Below are positions 40,400 through 49,145 of a stretch of 64,000 nt of DNA, piece by piece (the first letter of the stretch is position 1; each line of letters starts with the position of its first letter). The notes beneath the pieces were generated by a model. That model did no database searches. It was not told the DNA's origin and saw only the letters and a list, made by a program, of their open reading frames with translations. The translations under genes were made by a program, and so were the position numbers. The stretch spans positions 1 through 64,000 of the forward strand of contig NZ_JALLPO010000019.1 of the NCBI RefSeq assembly GCF_023276435.1, given 5' to 3'. Origin of the DNA: Sphaerisporangium perillae (GTDB lineage: Bacteria; Actinomycetota; Actinomycetes; Streptosporangiales; Streptosporangiaceae).

Positions 40400-42040
40400 A
40401 TGTCCCGCTTGTCACTGTCCGGAGGTATCGCCTTCATTGTCGCGATCACCGCCGGGTGCGGGGTCACCTTCCCTCCGTCCTTCGGCGACCGGCCGGCCAC
40501 CACCCTGCCCTCCCAGCCTACGGTGATCAACTTCGTCGACCCCTCCACGGTCGGCGGGCTGTCCGTGCGGACCGCCTCCGACGACTCCGCCGGCCTGCAC
40601 GTCTTCACCGGCTACCCCGCGCCGGCCGCGGCCCCCGCCCTGGCCGCCCGGCTCAAGGAGGTGACCGCGGCGGCGGTCCGCCGGTTCACCGCCGCCTCCG
40701 CCTCCGGCGCGGACGGCCGCCCGGCGCCCGCCCCCACCACGTCCTCCGCGCCCTCCGCGCCCTCCGAGCTGAACGTCGGCGGGCAGCTGACGGCGGCCTC
40801 CGGCGGCGTCTTCGGGGTACGGCTGCGCACCGGGACGCTCACCGGCTCCACCTGGCGCAACTCCCTGCGCACCTACTGGTACGACGCGGACACCCGGCAC
40901 GTCCACGACTCGGCGGACCTGCTGAAGGACGGCACGGCCCTCGGCACGCTGACCTCGATCGTCCGCAACCGCCTCTGGGCGATCGGCCCGGAGATGAACG
41001 TGAACGCCGTCAAGCCCGACCGGGCCCTGTTCGACTCGCTCAACTTCAACCCGCACGGCGATCTGGTGGTCGAGTTCGACGACGGGCAGGTGGCTCCGGC
41101 ACCGATGGGGCGCATCGCGATCGCCGTCGGCAAGCGGGAGGCCACCCCCTTGCTGTCGGACTTCGGCCAGCGGGCCATGGCGGTCGTCGACTCCGCCACC
41201 CCCGCCACCCTCTCCGCCTCCCCGCCTCCGGAGTTCACCCCGCCTCCGGACGGCGGCGACCCCGGCGACGGCGGACCCAGCGGCGGCGCCAGCGGCGGCG
41301 GTAGCCGGGCGGGCGGCAGACCGGACTGCTCGGTCACCAAGTGCGTGGCGCTGACGTTCGACGACGGCCCCGGCCCGCAGACCGGCCGGCTGCTGTCCAT
41401 CCTGGCCCGGTACAGCGCGCGCGCCACCTTCTTCACCCTGGGCGCGAGCGCCCAGGCGCGGCCGGACCTGCTCCGGCAGATCGTCGCCGCCGGGCACCTG
41501 GTCGCGGCCCATTCCTGGTCGCACCGTGACCTGACCACCCTGGACGCTCACCGGATCTCCGACGAGCTCGGCCGCACCCAGATCGCCGCCGGCGTCGCCA
41601 TCGGCCGCACGCCGTCGCTGATGCGGGCCCCATACGGCCACACCGACGCCAAGGTCGCGACCGCGGCCCGCGCGCTGAATCTTTCAATCGTCGGATGGAG
41701 CGTCGACACGGCCGACGCCAGGGACCCCGACCCCGGCTCGGTGGCCCGGCGGGCGATCGACGGGACGCGGCCGGGGGCGATCGTCCTCATGCACGAGTCG
41801 GGTCCCGCGACGGCTCCGGCCCTGCTCAGGGTGCTGGCCGCCCTGGAGGCGAAGGGCTACGCGTTCGTGACGGTCCCCGAGTTGTACGGCTCGCGCCGCA
41901 TGGAACCGGGCCGGATGTACACCGAGGCCGATTCGCCGCCGAGACGCAGGCGGGCACGGCCGGTCGAGACGGCGGGCCCCCCGATCACACCCGCCGTTGA
42001 CCGGAAGGCGCTCGGAAACATGGGGAGAAGGGACATATAG
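40400..42040 (+). CDS. Lipoprotein polysaccharide deacetylase (NodB/CE4)
   Basis: This 546-residue surface enzyme is expected to deacetylate peptidoglycan or a similar GlcNAc polymer. An N-terminal lipobox (AITAGC, Cys about residue 20) tethers it outside the membrane. An N-terminal domain of about 280 residues without a clear family precedes a Pro/Gly-rich linker, and the NodB domain follows: ALTFDDGPGPQT, HSWSHRDL (metal His pair), LMRAPYGHTDAK, and VLMHESGPAT. The catalytic Asp and metal ligands are present. ATG 40400 has no strong ribosome site, so the start is tentative; GTG 40391 is possible. Confidence 0.88.
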   Translation: MSRLSLSGGIAFIVAITAGCGVTFPPSFGDRPATTLPSQPTVINFVDPSTVGGLSVRTASDDSAGLHVFTGYPAPAAAPALAARLKEVTAAAVRRFTAASASGADGRPAPAPTTSSAPSAPSELNVGGQLTAASGGVFGVRLRTGTLTGSTWRNSLRTYWYDADTRHVHDSADLLKDGTALGTLTSIVRNRLWAIGPEMNVNAVKPDRALFDSLNFNPHGDLVVEFDDGQVAPAPMGRIAIAVGKREATPLLSDFGQRAMAVVDSATPATLSASPPPEFTPPPDGGDPGDGGPSGGASGGGSRAGGRPDCSVTKCVALTFDDGPGPQTGRLLSILARYSARATFFTLGASAQARPDLLRQIVAAGHLVAAHSWSHRDLTTLDAHRISDELGRTQIAAGVAIGRTPSLMRAPYGHTDAKVATAARALNLSIVGWSVDTADARDPDPGSVARRAIDGTRPGAIVLMHESGPATAPALLRVLAALEAKGYAFVTVPELYGSRRMEPGRMYTEADSPPRRRRARPVETAGPPITPAVDRKALGNMGRRDI

Positions 42041-42400
42041 TTAGTCACCGTGACCCGAAACGTGCTCTACTCCCGCTTGCACGTTGATCTATGCAGGCTT
42101 GCCGCGGGCTTGTGTACCCGGAGCCGTTTCCGGTCGTGATCATGCCCCCGGCAGTGGTCACCACCCCGTCTCGACCTGAGCCGTTCCGGCCTCAGCGTGT
42201 GCTGAGCATCGCCGGCGTCGCCCCCGACGCCCAGCGTGTCCCGGTATGACCAAGAGATCGTTGCCGTTGCCAGGGATAAAGGTCACACCCCTGATCGACG
42301 CGCATGCGTAAAGAAGCCCGCGCAGCCCCAAGGGATCTAGCATGGAAATGAATACGTGCCACGAGCGACGGCGCCCATGCGCGTCGAGGAGGACCGAGCT
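42041..42400. other. Gene-free interval upstream of korA
   Basis: No supported coding region. It probably holds the kor promoter. A short open frame from 42356 runs into korA, but the family start and the ribosome site favour GTG 42401. I see no strong dyad or riboswitch. Confidence 0.5.
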
Positions 42401-44254
42401 GTGACCAAGCAGGTGCAGCAACTCGACCGCGTGATCATTCGCTTCGCTGGCGACTCCGGCGACGGCATGCAGCTGACCGGTGATCGCTTCACGGCGGAGA
42501 CCGCGCAGTTCGGGAATGACCTTTCAACCCTGCCCAACTTCCCCGCGGAGATCCGCGCCCCCGCAGGCACTCTCCCCGGCGTGTCGAGCTTCCAGCTCCA
42601 CTTCGCCGACCACGACATCCTGACGCCGGGCGACGCCCCGAACGTCCTGGTCGCGATGAACCCTGCGGCGCTGAAAGCCAACCTCGGCGACCTGCCGCGC
42701 GGGGCCGACGTCATCGTCAACACCGACGAGTTCACCAAGCGCAACCTGCAGAAGGTCGGCTACGCCGAGAGCCCGATGGAGAACGGCTCGCTCGACGAGT
42801 GGCGCGTGCACGCCGTCCCGCTGACCTCGCTGACGGTCAAGGCACTCGAAGGCTTCGCCATCTCCAAGAAGGACGCCGAGCGGGCGAAGAACATGTTCGC
42901 GCTCGGCCTGCTCTCCTGGCTCTACCACCGGCCCACCGAGGCGACGGTCAGGTTCCTCGAGGCCAAGTTCGCCAAGAAGCCCGACATCGCCAAGGCCAAC
43001 ATCGCCGCCTTCCAGGCCGGGTGGAACTACGGGGAGACCACCGAGTCGTTCTCGGTCTCCTACGAGGTGAAGCCGGCCAAGCTGACCCCTGGCCTCTACC
43101 GCAACATCTCCGGCAACCAGGCGCTGGCCTACGGCCTGATCGCCGCGTCGGTGCAGTCGCGGCTGCCGCTGTTCCTCGGCTCCTACCCCATCACCCCGGC
43201 CTCCGACATCCTGCACGAGCTGTCCAAGCACAAGCGGTTCGGCATCCGCACCTTCCAGGCGGAGGACGAGATCGCGGGCGTGGGCGCGGCCCTCGGCGCG
43301 GCGTTCGGCGGCGCGCTCGGCGTCACGACGACGTCGGGCCCGGGCGTGGCGCTCAAGGCCGAGACCGTGGGCCTGGCCGTCGCGACCGAGCTTCCTCTGC
43401 TCGTGGTCGACGTCCAGCGGGCCGGTCCCTCGACGGGCATGCCGACCAAGACCGAGCAGACCGACCTGCTCATGGCGATGTTCGGCCGCAACGGCGAGTC
43501 GCCGGTGCCGATCGTGGCTCCCGCCACCCCCTCCGACTGCTTCGACGCGGCCCTGGAGTCGGCGCGCATCGCGCTGAAGTACCGCACGCCGGTCATGCTG
43601 CTCTCCGACGGCTACCTGGCGAACGGCTCCGAGCCGTGGCTGCTGCCCGAGGTGGACCAGTTGCCCGACCTGTCGGTCGACTTCACCGTGGAGCCGAACG
43701 GCGACGACGGCGAGACCTACCTGCCGTTCAAGCGCGACCCGCAGACGCTGGCGCGGCCGTGGGCCGTCCCGGGCACCCCGGGCCTCGAGCACCGCATCGG
43801 CGGCATCGAGAAGGCCGACGGCACCGGCAACATCTCCTACGACCCGAACAACCACGACCGCATGGTCCGGCTCCGCCAGGCCAAGATCGACGGCATCGCG
43901 CAGGACATCCCGCCTCTGGCGATCGACGACCCTGACGGCGACGCCCGCGTGCTCGTCCTCGGGTGGGGCTCGACGTACGGGCCGATCGCGGCGGCCGTGC
44001 GACGGGTGCGGAAGTCCGGCGGGAAGGTCGCGCAGACCCACATCCGCCACCTGAACCCGCTGCCCGCCAACACCGGCGAGGTGCTGCGCGCCTACGACAA
44101 GGTGCTTCTGCCGGAGATCAACCTCGGCCAGCTCGCGCTGCTCCTGCGGGCGCGCTTCCTGGTCGACATCATCAGTTACAACCGCGTGCGCGGTCTTCCC
44201 TTCAAGGCCGAAGAGCTCGCCGGAGTGATCCAGGACGTGATCGACAGTGAGTGA
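42401..44254 (+). CDS. korA: 2-oxoacid:ferredoxin oxidoreductase alpha subunit (KorA)
   Basis: This 617-residue fused gamma/alpha subunit of 2-oxoglutarate:ferredoxin oxidoreductase decarboxylates a 2-oxoacid to acyl-CoA while reducing ferredoxin. N-terminal gamma-type domain: RVIIRFAGDSGDGMQLTGDR. Alpha pyrimidine-binding domain from about residue 230: LFLGSYPITPASDILHELSK, and a CoA region with GPSTGMPTKTEQTDLLMAMF. C-terminal segment: GPIAAAVRRVRKSGGKVAQT. GTG 42401 has GAGGAGG at 8 bases and starts MTKQVQQLDRVIIRF. It overlaps korB by 8 bases and is presumably one operon. Confidence 0.92.
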   Translation: MTKQVQQLDRVIIRFAGDSGDGMQLTGDRFTAETAQFGNDLSTLPNFPAEIRAPAGTLPGVSSFQLHFADHDILTPGDAPNVLVAMNPAALKANLGDLPRGADVIVNTDEFTKRNLQKVGYAESPMENGSLDEWRVHAVPLTSLTVKALEGFAISKKDAERAKNMFALGLLSWLYHRPTEATVRFLEAKFAKKPDIAKANIAAFQAGWNYGETTESFSVSYEVKPAKLTPGLYRNISGNQALAYGLIAASVQSRLPLFLGSYPITPASDILHELSKHKRFGIRTFQAEDEIAGVGAALGAAFGGALGVTTTSGPGVALKAETVGLAVATELPLLVVDVQRAGPSTGMPTKTEQTDLLMAMFGRNGESPVPIVAPATPSDCFDAALESARIALKYRTPVMLLSDGYLANGSEPWLLPEVDQLPDLSVDFTVEPNGDDGETYLPFKRDPQTLARPWAVPGTPGLEHRIGGIEKADGTGNISYDPNNHDRMVRLRQAKIDGIAQDIPPLAIDDPDGDARVLVLGWGSTYGPIAAAVRRVRKSGGKVAQTHIRHLNPLPANTGEVLRAYDKVLLPEINLGQLALLLRARFLVDIISYNRVRGLPFKAEELAGVIQDVIDSE

Positions 44255-45320
44255 TATCGCGACCAACGGGCACATCACGGGCCCGGTCGGCGGCACGGGG
44301 CTTGCCCTCATCCCCCGGGCCACCGAGAAGCAGACCCTCAAGGATTTCAAGAGCGACCAGGAGGTGCGCTGGTGCCCCGGGTGCGGTGACTACGCCATCC
44401 TCTCCGCGGTCCAGGGCTTCCTGCCCGAGCTCGGGCTCAAGCGCGAGAACATCGTGTTCGTCTCGGGCATCGGCTGCTCGTCCCGCTTCCCGTACTACCT
44501 GAACACCTACGGGTTCCACTCGATCCACGGCCGGGCGCCGGCGATCGCGACGGGCCTCGCCGCGTCCCGGCCCGACCTGTCGGTCTGGGTGATCACCGGT
44601 GACGGCGACGCGCTGTCGATCGGCGGCAACCACCTGATCCACGCGCTGCGCCGCAACGTCAACCTGAACATCCTGCTGTTCAACAACCGCATCTACGGGT
44701 TGACCAAGGGCCAGTACTCCCCGACCTCCGAGGTCGGCAAGATCACAAAGTCGACGCCGATGGGCTCGCTGGACAAGCCGTTCAACCCGATCTCGCTCGC
44801 GCTCGGCGCGGAGGCGAGTTTCGTGGCCCGCACGCTCGACTCCGACCGCAAGCACCTCACCTCGGTGCTGCGCGAGGCGGCGGCCCACCGGGGCACGAGC
44901 CTGGTCGAGATCTACCAGAACTGCAACATCTTCAACGACAACGCGTTCGAGGCGCTGAAGGACCCCGAGGTGCGCGACGACATCACGCTGCGCCTGGAGC
45001 ACGGGCAGCCGATCGTTTCGGCCTCCAAGGCCGTGCGGCGCGCGCCCAACGGCGGCATCGAGGTCGTGGACCGGGCCGAGGTGCCCGAGGGCGAGATCCT
45101 CGTCCACGACGCCCGCAACCCCGACCCGTCGCTGGCGTTCGCGCTGTCGCGGCTGGACGAGCCGGCGTTCGACCACGTGCCGATCGGGGTCTTCCGGTCC
45201 GTCGACCGTCCCGCGTACGACACGCGGATGGCCGAGCAGCTCGACGAGGCGGTCGCCGAGCGCGGCCCCGGGCAGCTGAGCGACCTGCTGCGCGGCGGCG
45301 ACACCTGGCGCGTCGGCTGA
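44247..45320 (+). CDS. korB: 2-oxoacid:ferredoxin oxidoreductase beta subunit (KorB)
   Basis: This 357-residue TPP-binding subunit has VRWCPGCGDYAILSAVQGFL (cluster-binding Cys pair), FVSGIGCSSRFPYYLNTYGF (third Cys), SVWVITGDGDALSIGGNHLI (TPP motif GDGDALSIGGNH) and ILLFNNRIYGLTKGQYSPTS. The set of Cys residues for the 4Fe-4S cluster appears intact. The GTG start overlaps korA. With korA it delivers reduced ferredoxin, and it lies a few kb from a Nuo cluster that lacks its NADH-oxidising module. Confidence 0.93.
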   Translation: MSDIATNGHITGPVGGTGLALIPRATEKQTLKDFKSDQEVRWCPGCGDYAILSAVQGFLPELGLKRENIVFVSGIGCSSRFPYYLNTYGFHSIHGRAPAIATGLAASRPDLSVWVITGDGDALSIGGNHLIHALRRNVNLNILLFNNRIYGLTKGQYSPTSEVGKITKSTPMGSLDKPFNPISLALGAEASFVARTLDSDRKHLTSVLREAAAHRGTSLVEIYQNCNIFNDNAFEALKDPEVRDDITLRLEHGQPIVSASKAVRRAPNGGIEVVDRAEVPEGEILVHDARNPDPSLAFALSRLDEPAFDHVPIGVFRSVDRPAYDTRMAEQLDEAVAERGPGQLSDLLRGGDTWRVG

Positions 45321-45401
45321 CCCTGCCGCCGGGAGCGCCGGTCGTCCGGCGGGCGTGACCGCCGGCATCCGGCGCGGCGCCGAGTGAAGGTGCGACACGA
45401 A

Positions 45402-45442
45402 GCGGGAAGGCCCGCCCCGGTTGCCGGGGCGGGCCTTCCCGC
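45402..45442. terminator. Bidirectional terminator after korB
   Basis: A perfect 19-bp stem starts GCGGGAAGGCCCGCCCCGG at 45402 with loop TTG, and the complementary arm ends at 45442. It stands between the convergent korB and beta-helix genes and can terminate both. Confidence 0.9.
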
Positions 45443-45460
45443 TGTCATGCTCCGCTCCGG

Positions 45461-47305
45461 TCAGCCGCCTTCGGGGACGATCTTGCCGTCCTCCCAGACG
45501 TTGTCCTTCCACTCGTTGCCGGGGCCGTTCTTGTCCCAGTAGGCGACGGGGCCGTTGTAGCCGCCCTTGGCCCACACGTCCCGGCTGAAGACGTTGCCGA
45601 CGACCTTGATGTTGGAGGAGGTGCCCTTGCTCCCCGCGCCGCCGTACAGGGAGTAGCCCCCGCCGGCCAGGAAGTTGCCCTCGACCGTCACGTTGCGGAC
45701 CACGCCGAAGTCCTGGAAGAGCGCGATCGCGCCGGTCTGCTCCAGGGTGTTGATGACCGTGTTGTTGCGGATCACCAGCTTGGCCCCGGACGGCGGCCCG
45801 CTCGTACACATGATCATGTCGGTGTGGTCGCCGGAGAAGTACTTCGGATCGTGGAGGTAGGAGTCCTCGACCAGGCCCTGCTCGGTGAGGATCCCGTTGC
45901 TGATGGTGTGGATGTCGACCCGCCGCACCGTGAGGTCCGCGCCCTGGTTGAGGATCGCGAACTGGGTGCGCTCCTTGCCGTCGCCGAAGATCTCGCTGTC
46001 CTCGACGGTGAGGCCGCTGTGCCCGTTGCGCTGGATGATGCCCCAGTCGCCGGGCGCCGCCGCCAGGCGCGTGTTGCGGATGGTCACGTCATCGGCCTCG
46101 ACATTGATCTCGCCGTGCACCTCGAGGCCGTCGATCACCGTGCCGTCCTTGGTGACCGTGATCGACTTGCTCTGCTTGAGGCTCACGCCGGAGGGCACCC
46201 CGGTGGTGGAGGCGCCGGGGAAGCCGCCGGTGGGCGGGGGCGTGGCCGTCTGCGTCGGCTTGGGCGTCGAGGACGGGACCTTGGTGGGCTGGTTGGTCGG
46301 GTCCGGGGTGAGCGACGGCTTCGGCGTCTGGCTCGCCGGCGGCTTCGGCGTGTCGCTGCTCGACGGCTTGGGCGTGTGGCTCGCCGGCGGTGTCGCCGAG
46401 GGGCTGCCGGAGGTGTGGGTCCTCGTCGGGCTCGGCGTCGAGCTCGCCGTGGCGGACGACGACGGGCTCGGAGTCGTGGTCTCGCCACCGGTGGGCGTCG
46501 CGGAACCCTGCGGCGTGGAGGTCGGCGGGACGCTCGGGTCGCCGCTCGTGGGCGCCACGGTCGGGTCGGTCGTCGGCCGGCCGGTCGGGCGGGGGAAGGT
46601 GCGGCGTTCCCGGTGACGGAAGATCACGTCGACCCAGTAGCTGACCCTCTTGTGGTGCACGCGCGAGGGGAAGGCCGCCTTGGCCGCGGGGGCGAACACC
46701 CCGGCTTCGGCGGTCAGCGGGCCGGCCGTGATCGGGTCGTCGAACGCGCCCGCGGAGGCGACGTACCCGCCGTTGGGCGTGTGGTAGGAGATCGTGTAGA
46801 CGCGGCCGGCGACGATGGGCACCGGCTCTGCGAACATCGCCTGCTGCCAGCCGCTCTTGGTCTCGTCGGTGAAGGTCACCTTGGCCAGCAGCTTCTTGCT
46901 GGAGTCCCAAAGGCTCCCGCGGTGCGTGCCGCGCTCGGAGGCGGGCTTGTAGAACCGCACGCCGGCGACCTCGCCATTGCGGCTGGCCTTGAATCGGGTG
47001 CCGAGCTCCAGCGGGGTGTTCTCGGTCTGGGTGGTGGCCTTCACGACCTTGCGCGACTTCCAGATGCTGGACTCCAGCGTCACCTCGGCCGACACGGGCG
47101 CGGCGTTGGTGGTGCCCGTGCCCTGGGGGGAGGCCGGCTTCCGGCTGATGACCACCACGGTCACGGTCGCCCCGAGCAGCGCGGCGGCGGCCACCAATGT
47201 GACCCGTCCCCCGACGGGGAACCGGCGCGACGCCGCCGGTCGAGTTTCGGCGGACGGCGATCGGCGCCGGGCGCGCCGCCTGTCCGGGTGCCGGGAATCG
47301 CTCAC
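45461..47305 (-). CDS. Membrane-anchored DUF4082 and beta-helix protein
   Basis: This 614-residue surface protein has a basic N-terminus and one membrane helix (about residues 33-54: GRVTLVAAAALLGATVTVVV) that export and anchor it. One DUF4082 domain follows (about 75-235: FKASRNGEVAGVRFYKPAS, HRGSLWDSSKKLLAKVTFTD), then a 130-residue Pro/Thr/Ser linker (TPKPSSSDTPKPPASQTPKP). The C-terminal part is a right-handed beta-helix (about 370-614: VTIRNTRLAAAPGDWGIIQR, LVIRNNTVINTLEQTGAIAL) like polysaccharide-binding or lyase folds. The start is GTG 47305 with GGAGG near. It shares DUF4082 with the big protein at 49146. Confidence 0.8.
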   Translation of the reverse strand: MSDSRHPDRRRARRRSPSAETRPAASRRFPVGGRVTLVAAAALLGATVTVVVISRKPASPQGTGTTNAAPVSAEVTLESSIWKSRKVVKATTQTENTPLELGTRFKASRNGEVAGVRFYKPASERGTHRGSLWDSSKKLLAKVTFTDETKSGWQQAMFAEPVPIVAGRVYTISYHTPNGGYVASAGAFDDPITAGPLTAEAGVFAPAAKAAFPSRVHHKRVSYWVDVIFRHRERRTFPRPTGRPTTDPTVAPTSGDPSVPPTSTPQGSATPTGGETTTPSPSSSATASSTPSPTRTHTSGSPSATPPASHTPKPSSSDTPKPPASQTPKPSLTPDPTNQPTKVPSSTPKPTQTATPPPTGGFPGASTTGVPSGVSLKQSKSITVTKDGTVIDGLEVHGEINVEADDVTIRNTRLAAAPGDWGIIQRNGHSGLTVEDSEIFGDGKERTQFAILNQGADLTVRRVDIHTISNGILTEQGLVEDSYLHDPKYFSGDHTDMIMCTSGPPSGAKLVIRNNTVINTLEQTGAIALFQDFGVVRNVTVEGNFLAGGGYSLYGGAGSKGTSSNIKVVGNVFSRDVWAKGGYNGPVAYWDKNGPGNEWKDNVWEDGKIVPEGG

Positions 47306-47507
47306 TGGCACGAGCCTCCACCTCCGGCGCTCGCGAGCGCCGGCTCCGATCATGTTTCAGTGCGAGGCCATTGTTGCGGTTGGGAAACGATGAGACAACC
47401 AGATCCCGTTTTTTATCCCGGTAATAGGCCTAAATCAGCATGGCACCCTTGATTTCAGTACCATAAACGCGGGATTCATCCGACCAAAACCCCGCGTCAT
47501 CCCGTGA

Positions 47508-48137
47508 TCACTTACCGTTCGGCGCTCCCGCGCCCGGCCGGCCCTTTTCCCGCAACTCCGCGTAATACGCCAAGCAGTCCTCGTACAGCGGCAGCATGCC
47601 CTTCTCCCGGGCCTCGGCCAGCGACGGCGCCGCGGCGTCCTTCGGCGACAGCAGCGGCGGGAGATCGTCCGGCCAGGCGATGCCCAGCTTCGGATCCAGC
47701 GGGTGCACGCCATGCTCGCGGGCGGGCGCGTACGGTTCGGAGCACAGGTACACCACGGTCGCCTCCTCGCTCAGCGTCATGAACGCGTGCCCCAGCCCCT
47801 CGCCGACGTATATGCCGCGCCTGGACCGGTCGTCGAGTTCGACGGTCTCCCACGCGCCGAAGGTCGGCGATCCGACCCGCAGATCCACCACGACGTCCAG
47901 CACGCGGCCGCTGACGCACGTGACGTACTTCGCCTGGCCGGGCGGCACGTCGGCATAATGCACGCCGCGCAGGACGCCGCGCCGGGACACCGAACCGTTG
48001 GCCTGCGCCAGGCGGAGGTCGTGACCGGTCGCCGCGGCGAGACTGCCGGCGCGGAACCACTCCAGAAAGGACCCCCTCTCGTCCTCGTGGACGGCCGGGG
48101 TGAACAGATAGGCGTCTTCGATGCTCAGTTGCTCCAC
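47508..48137 (-). CDS. dTDP-4-dehydrorhamnose 3,5-epimerase-like (RmlC family)
   Basis: This 209-residue cupin-fold sugar-nucleotide epimerase has HEDERGSFLEWFRAGSLAAA at the start, RGVLRGVHYADVPPGQAKYV with the catalytic His, GRVLDVVVDLRVGSPTFGAW, the GEGLGHAFMTLSEEATVVYL block, and EHGVHPLDPKLGIAWPDD. It could be 3,5-epimerase or a 3- or 5-epimerase for a related deoxysugar. It is single and minus-strand, diverging from the methyltransferase. No rmlA, B or D is seen in the window, so its partner genes must lie elsewhere. The GTG start lacks a clear ribosome site. Confidence 0.85.
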   Translation of the reverse strand: MEQLSIEDAYLFTPAVHEDERGSFLEWFRAGSLAAATGHDLRLAQANGSVSRRGVLRGVHYADVPPGQAKYVTCVSGRVLDVVVDLRVGSPTFGAWETVELDDRSRRGIYVGEGLGHAFMTLSEEATVVYLCSEPYAPAREHGVHPLDPKLGIAWPDDLPPLLSPKDAAAPSLAEAREKGMLPLYEDCLAYYAELREKGRPGAGAPNGK

Positions 48138-48314
48138 GCGCTAAGGGTGGCATCTCCTGATCTCAGTGCGCTATCGAATGGTGCCACGCCGCATCGGGTC
48201 CGGACCGGGTCTGCGATAGTTGGGCGGTCCCTGTTGGAACGTGCCCATCGCGGGCGAATCCACGGGACGCCAGCTCCGCGCCCCCCCCATTGAACTCCCC
48301 GTCAAGGAGAGACC

Positions 48315-48971
48315 ATGAGCCGTCTGAACGCTCTCCGGAGCCGCTTCGTCGACGCCCCCGACTCGCTCGGCGCCAAGGCCCGGGCCCGTCGCTGGAACTG
48401 GTTCGCGCAGAGCTTCCCCGACCTTTCGAACATGTCGGTGATCGACCTCGGCGGCACGGCCAGCGCCTGGCTGCGCGCGCCCGTACGGCCGGCCCACGTG
48501 CAGATCGTCAACCTGGAGACGCCGCCCGCCGACCTGCCCGGCTGGCTGAAGGCCGACGTGGCCGACGCCTGCGAGCTTCCCGCCGCCATCTTGGACACCA
48601 AGTACGACCTGGTGTTCTCCAACGCGGTCATCGAGCACGTCGGCGGGCACCTCCGCCGCCAGATGTTCGCCGACTCCGTGCACCGCCTCGCGGACCGCCA
48701 CTGGGTGCAGACGCCCTACCGCTACTTCCCGGTGGAACCGCACTTCCTGTTCCCCGGCTTCCAGTACCTCCCCATCGCCGCCCGCACCTCGCTGCTGCGA
48801 CGCTGGCCGCTCGTGCACACCCCGACCTCCGACCGCGAGGCGGCGCGGAACATCGTCATGGAGGTCGAACTGCTCAGCATCACCGAGATGCGGCACTACT
48901 TCCCGTCCTCGGAAACACGTTTCGAGCGGCTGGCCGGCCTGGTGAAGTCGGTCATCGCGGTGCGGAGCTAG
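48315..48971 (+). CDS. SAM-dependent methyltransferase (class I)
   Basis: This 218-residue enzyme has a degenerate class I core: MSVIDLGGTASAWLRAPV (motif I region with the Gly-rich loop), VQIVNLETPPADLP, and YDLVFSNAVIEHVGGHLRRQ. The latter is the usual motif IV/post-motif segment of sugar- or glycan-type methyltransferases. ATG 48315 has AAGGAGA at 5 bases. It sits between the RmlC-like gene and the DUF4082 protein and probably methylates a glycan or nucleotide sugar of this locus. The target is an inference. Confidence 0.75.
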   Translation: MSRLNALRSRFVDAPDSLGAKARARRWNWFAQSFPDLSNMSVIDLGGTASAWLRAPVRPAHVQIVNLETPPADLPGWLKADVADACELPAAILDTKYDLVFSNAVIEHVGGHLRRQMFADSVHRLADRHWVQTPYRYFPVEPHFLFPGFQYLPIAARTSLLRRWPLVHTPTSDREAARNIVMEVELLSITEMRHYFPSSETRFERLAGLVKSVIAVRS

Positions 48972-49145
48972 GCCCCTCGCCCCGCAGGCCCCCTGGTAGC
49001 AGGTGCGGCCAGAGTGAACGATGCGACGGCAGTTGGCGGAGCCACGTAAACCGAGCCGTGCCTCCGGACGTCGATTCGTCGGGACCACGCTCCGCAGCGT
49101 GAGCACCAACGGGGCAATCGACCCTTTCGATCACGTGGGAGCACC

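Noticed and set aside
42041-42400. Possible riboswitch or small RNA upstream of korA
   Set aside because: I could not draw a stable multi-stem structure or recognise a known consensus, so only a promoter-bearing interval is recorded.
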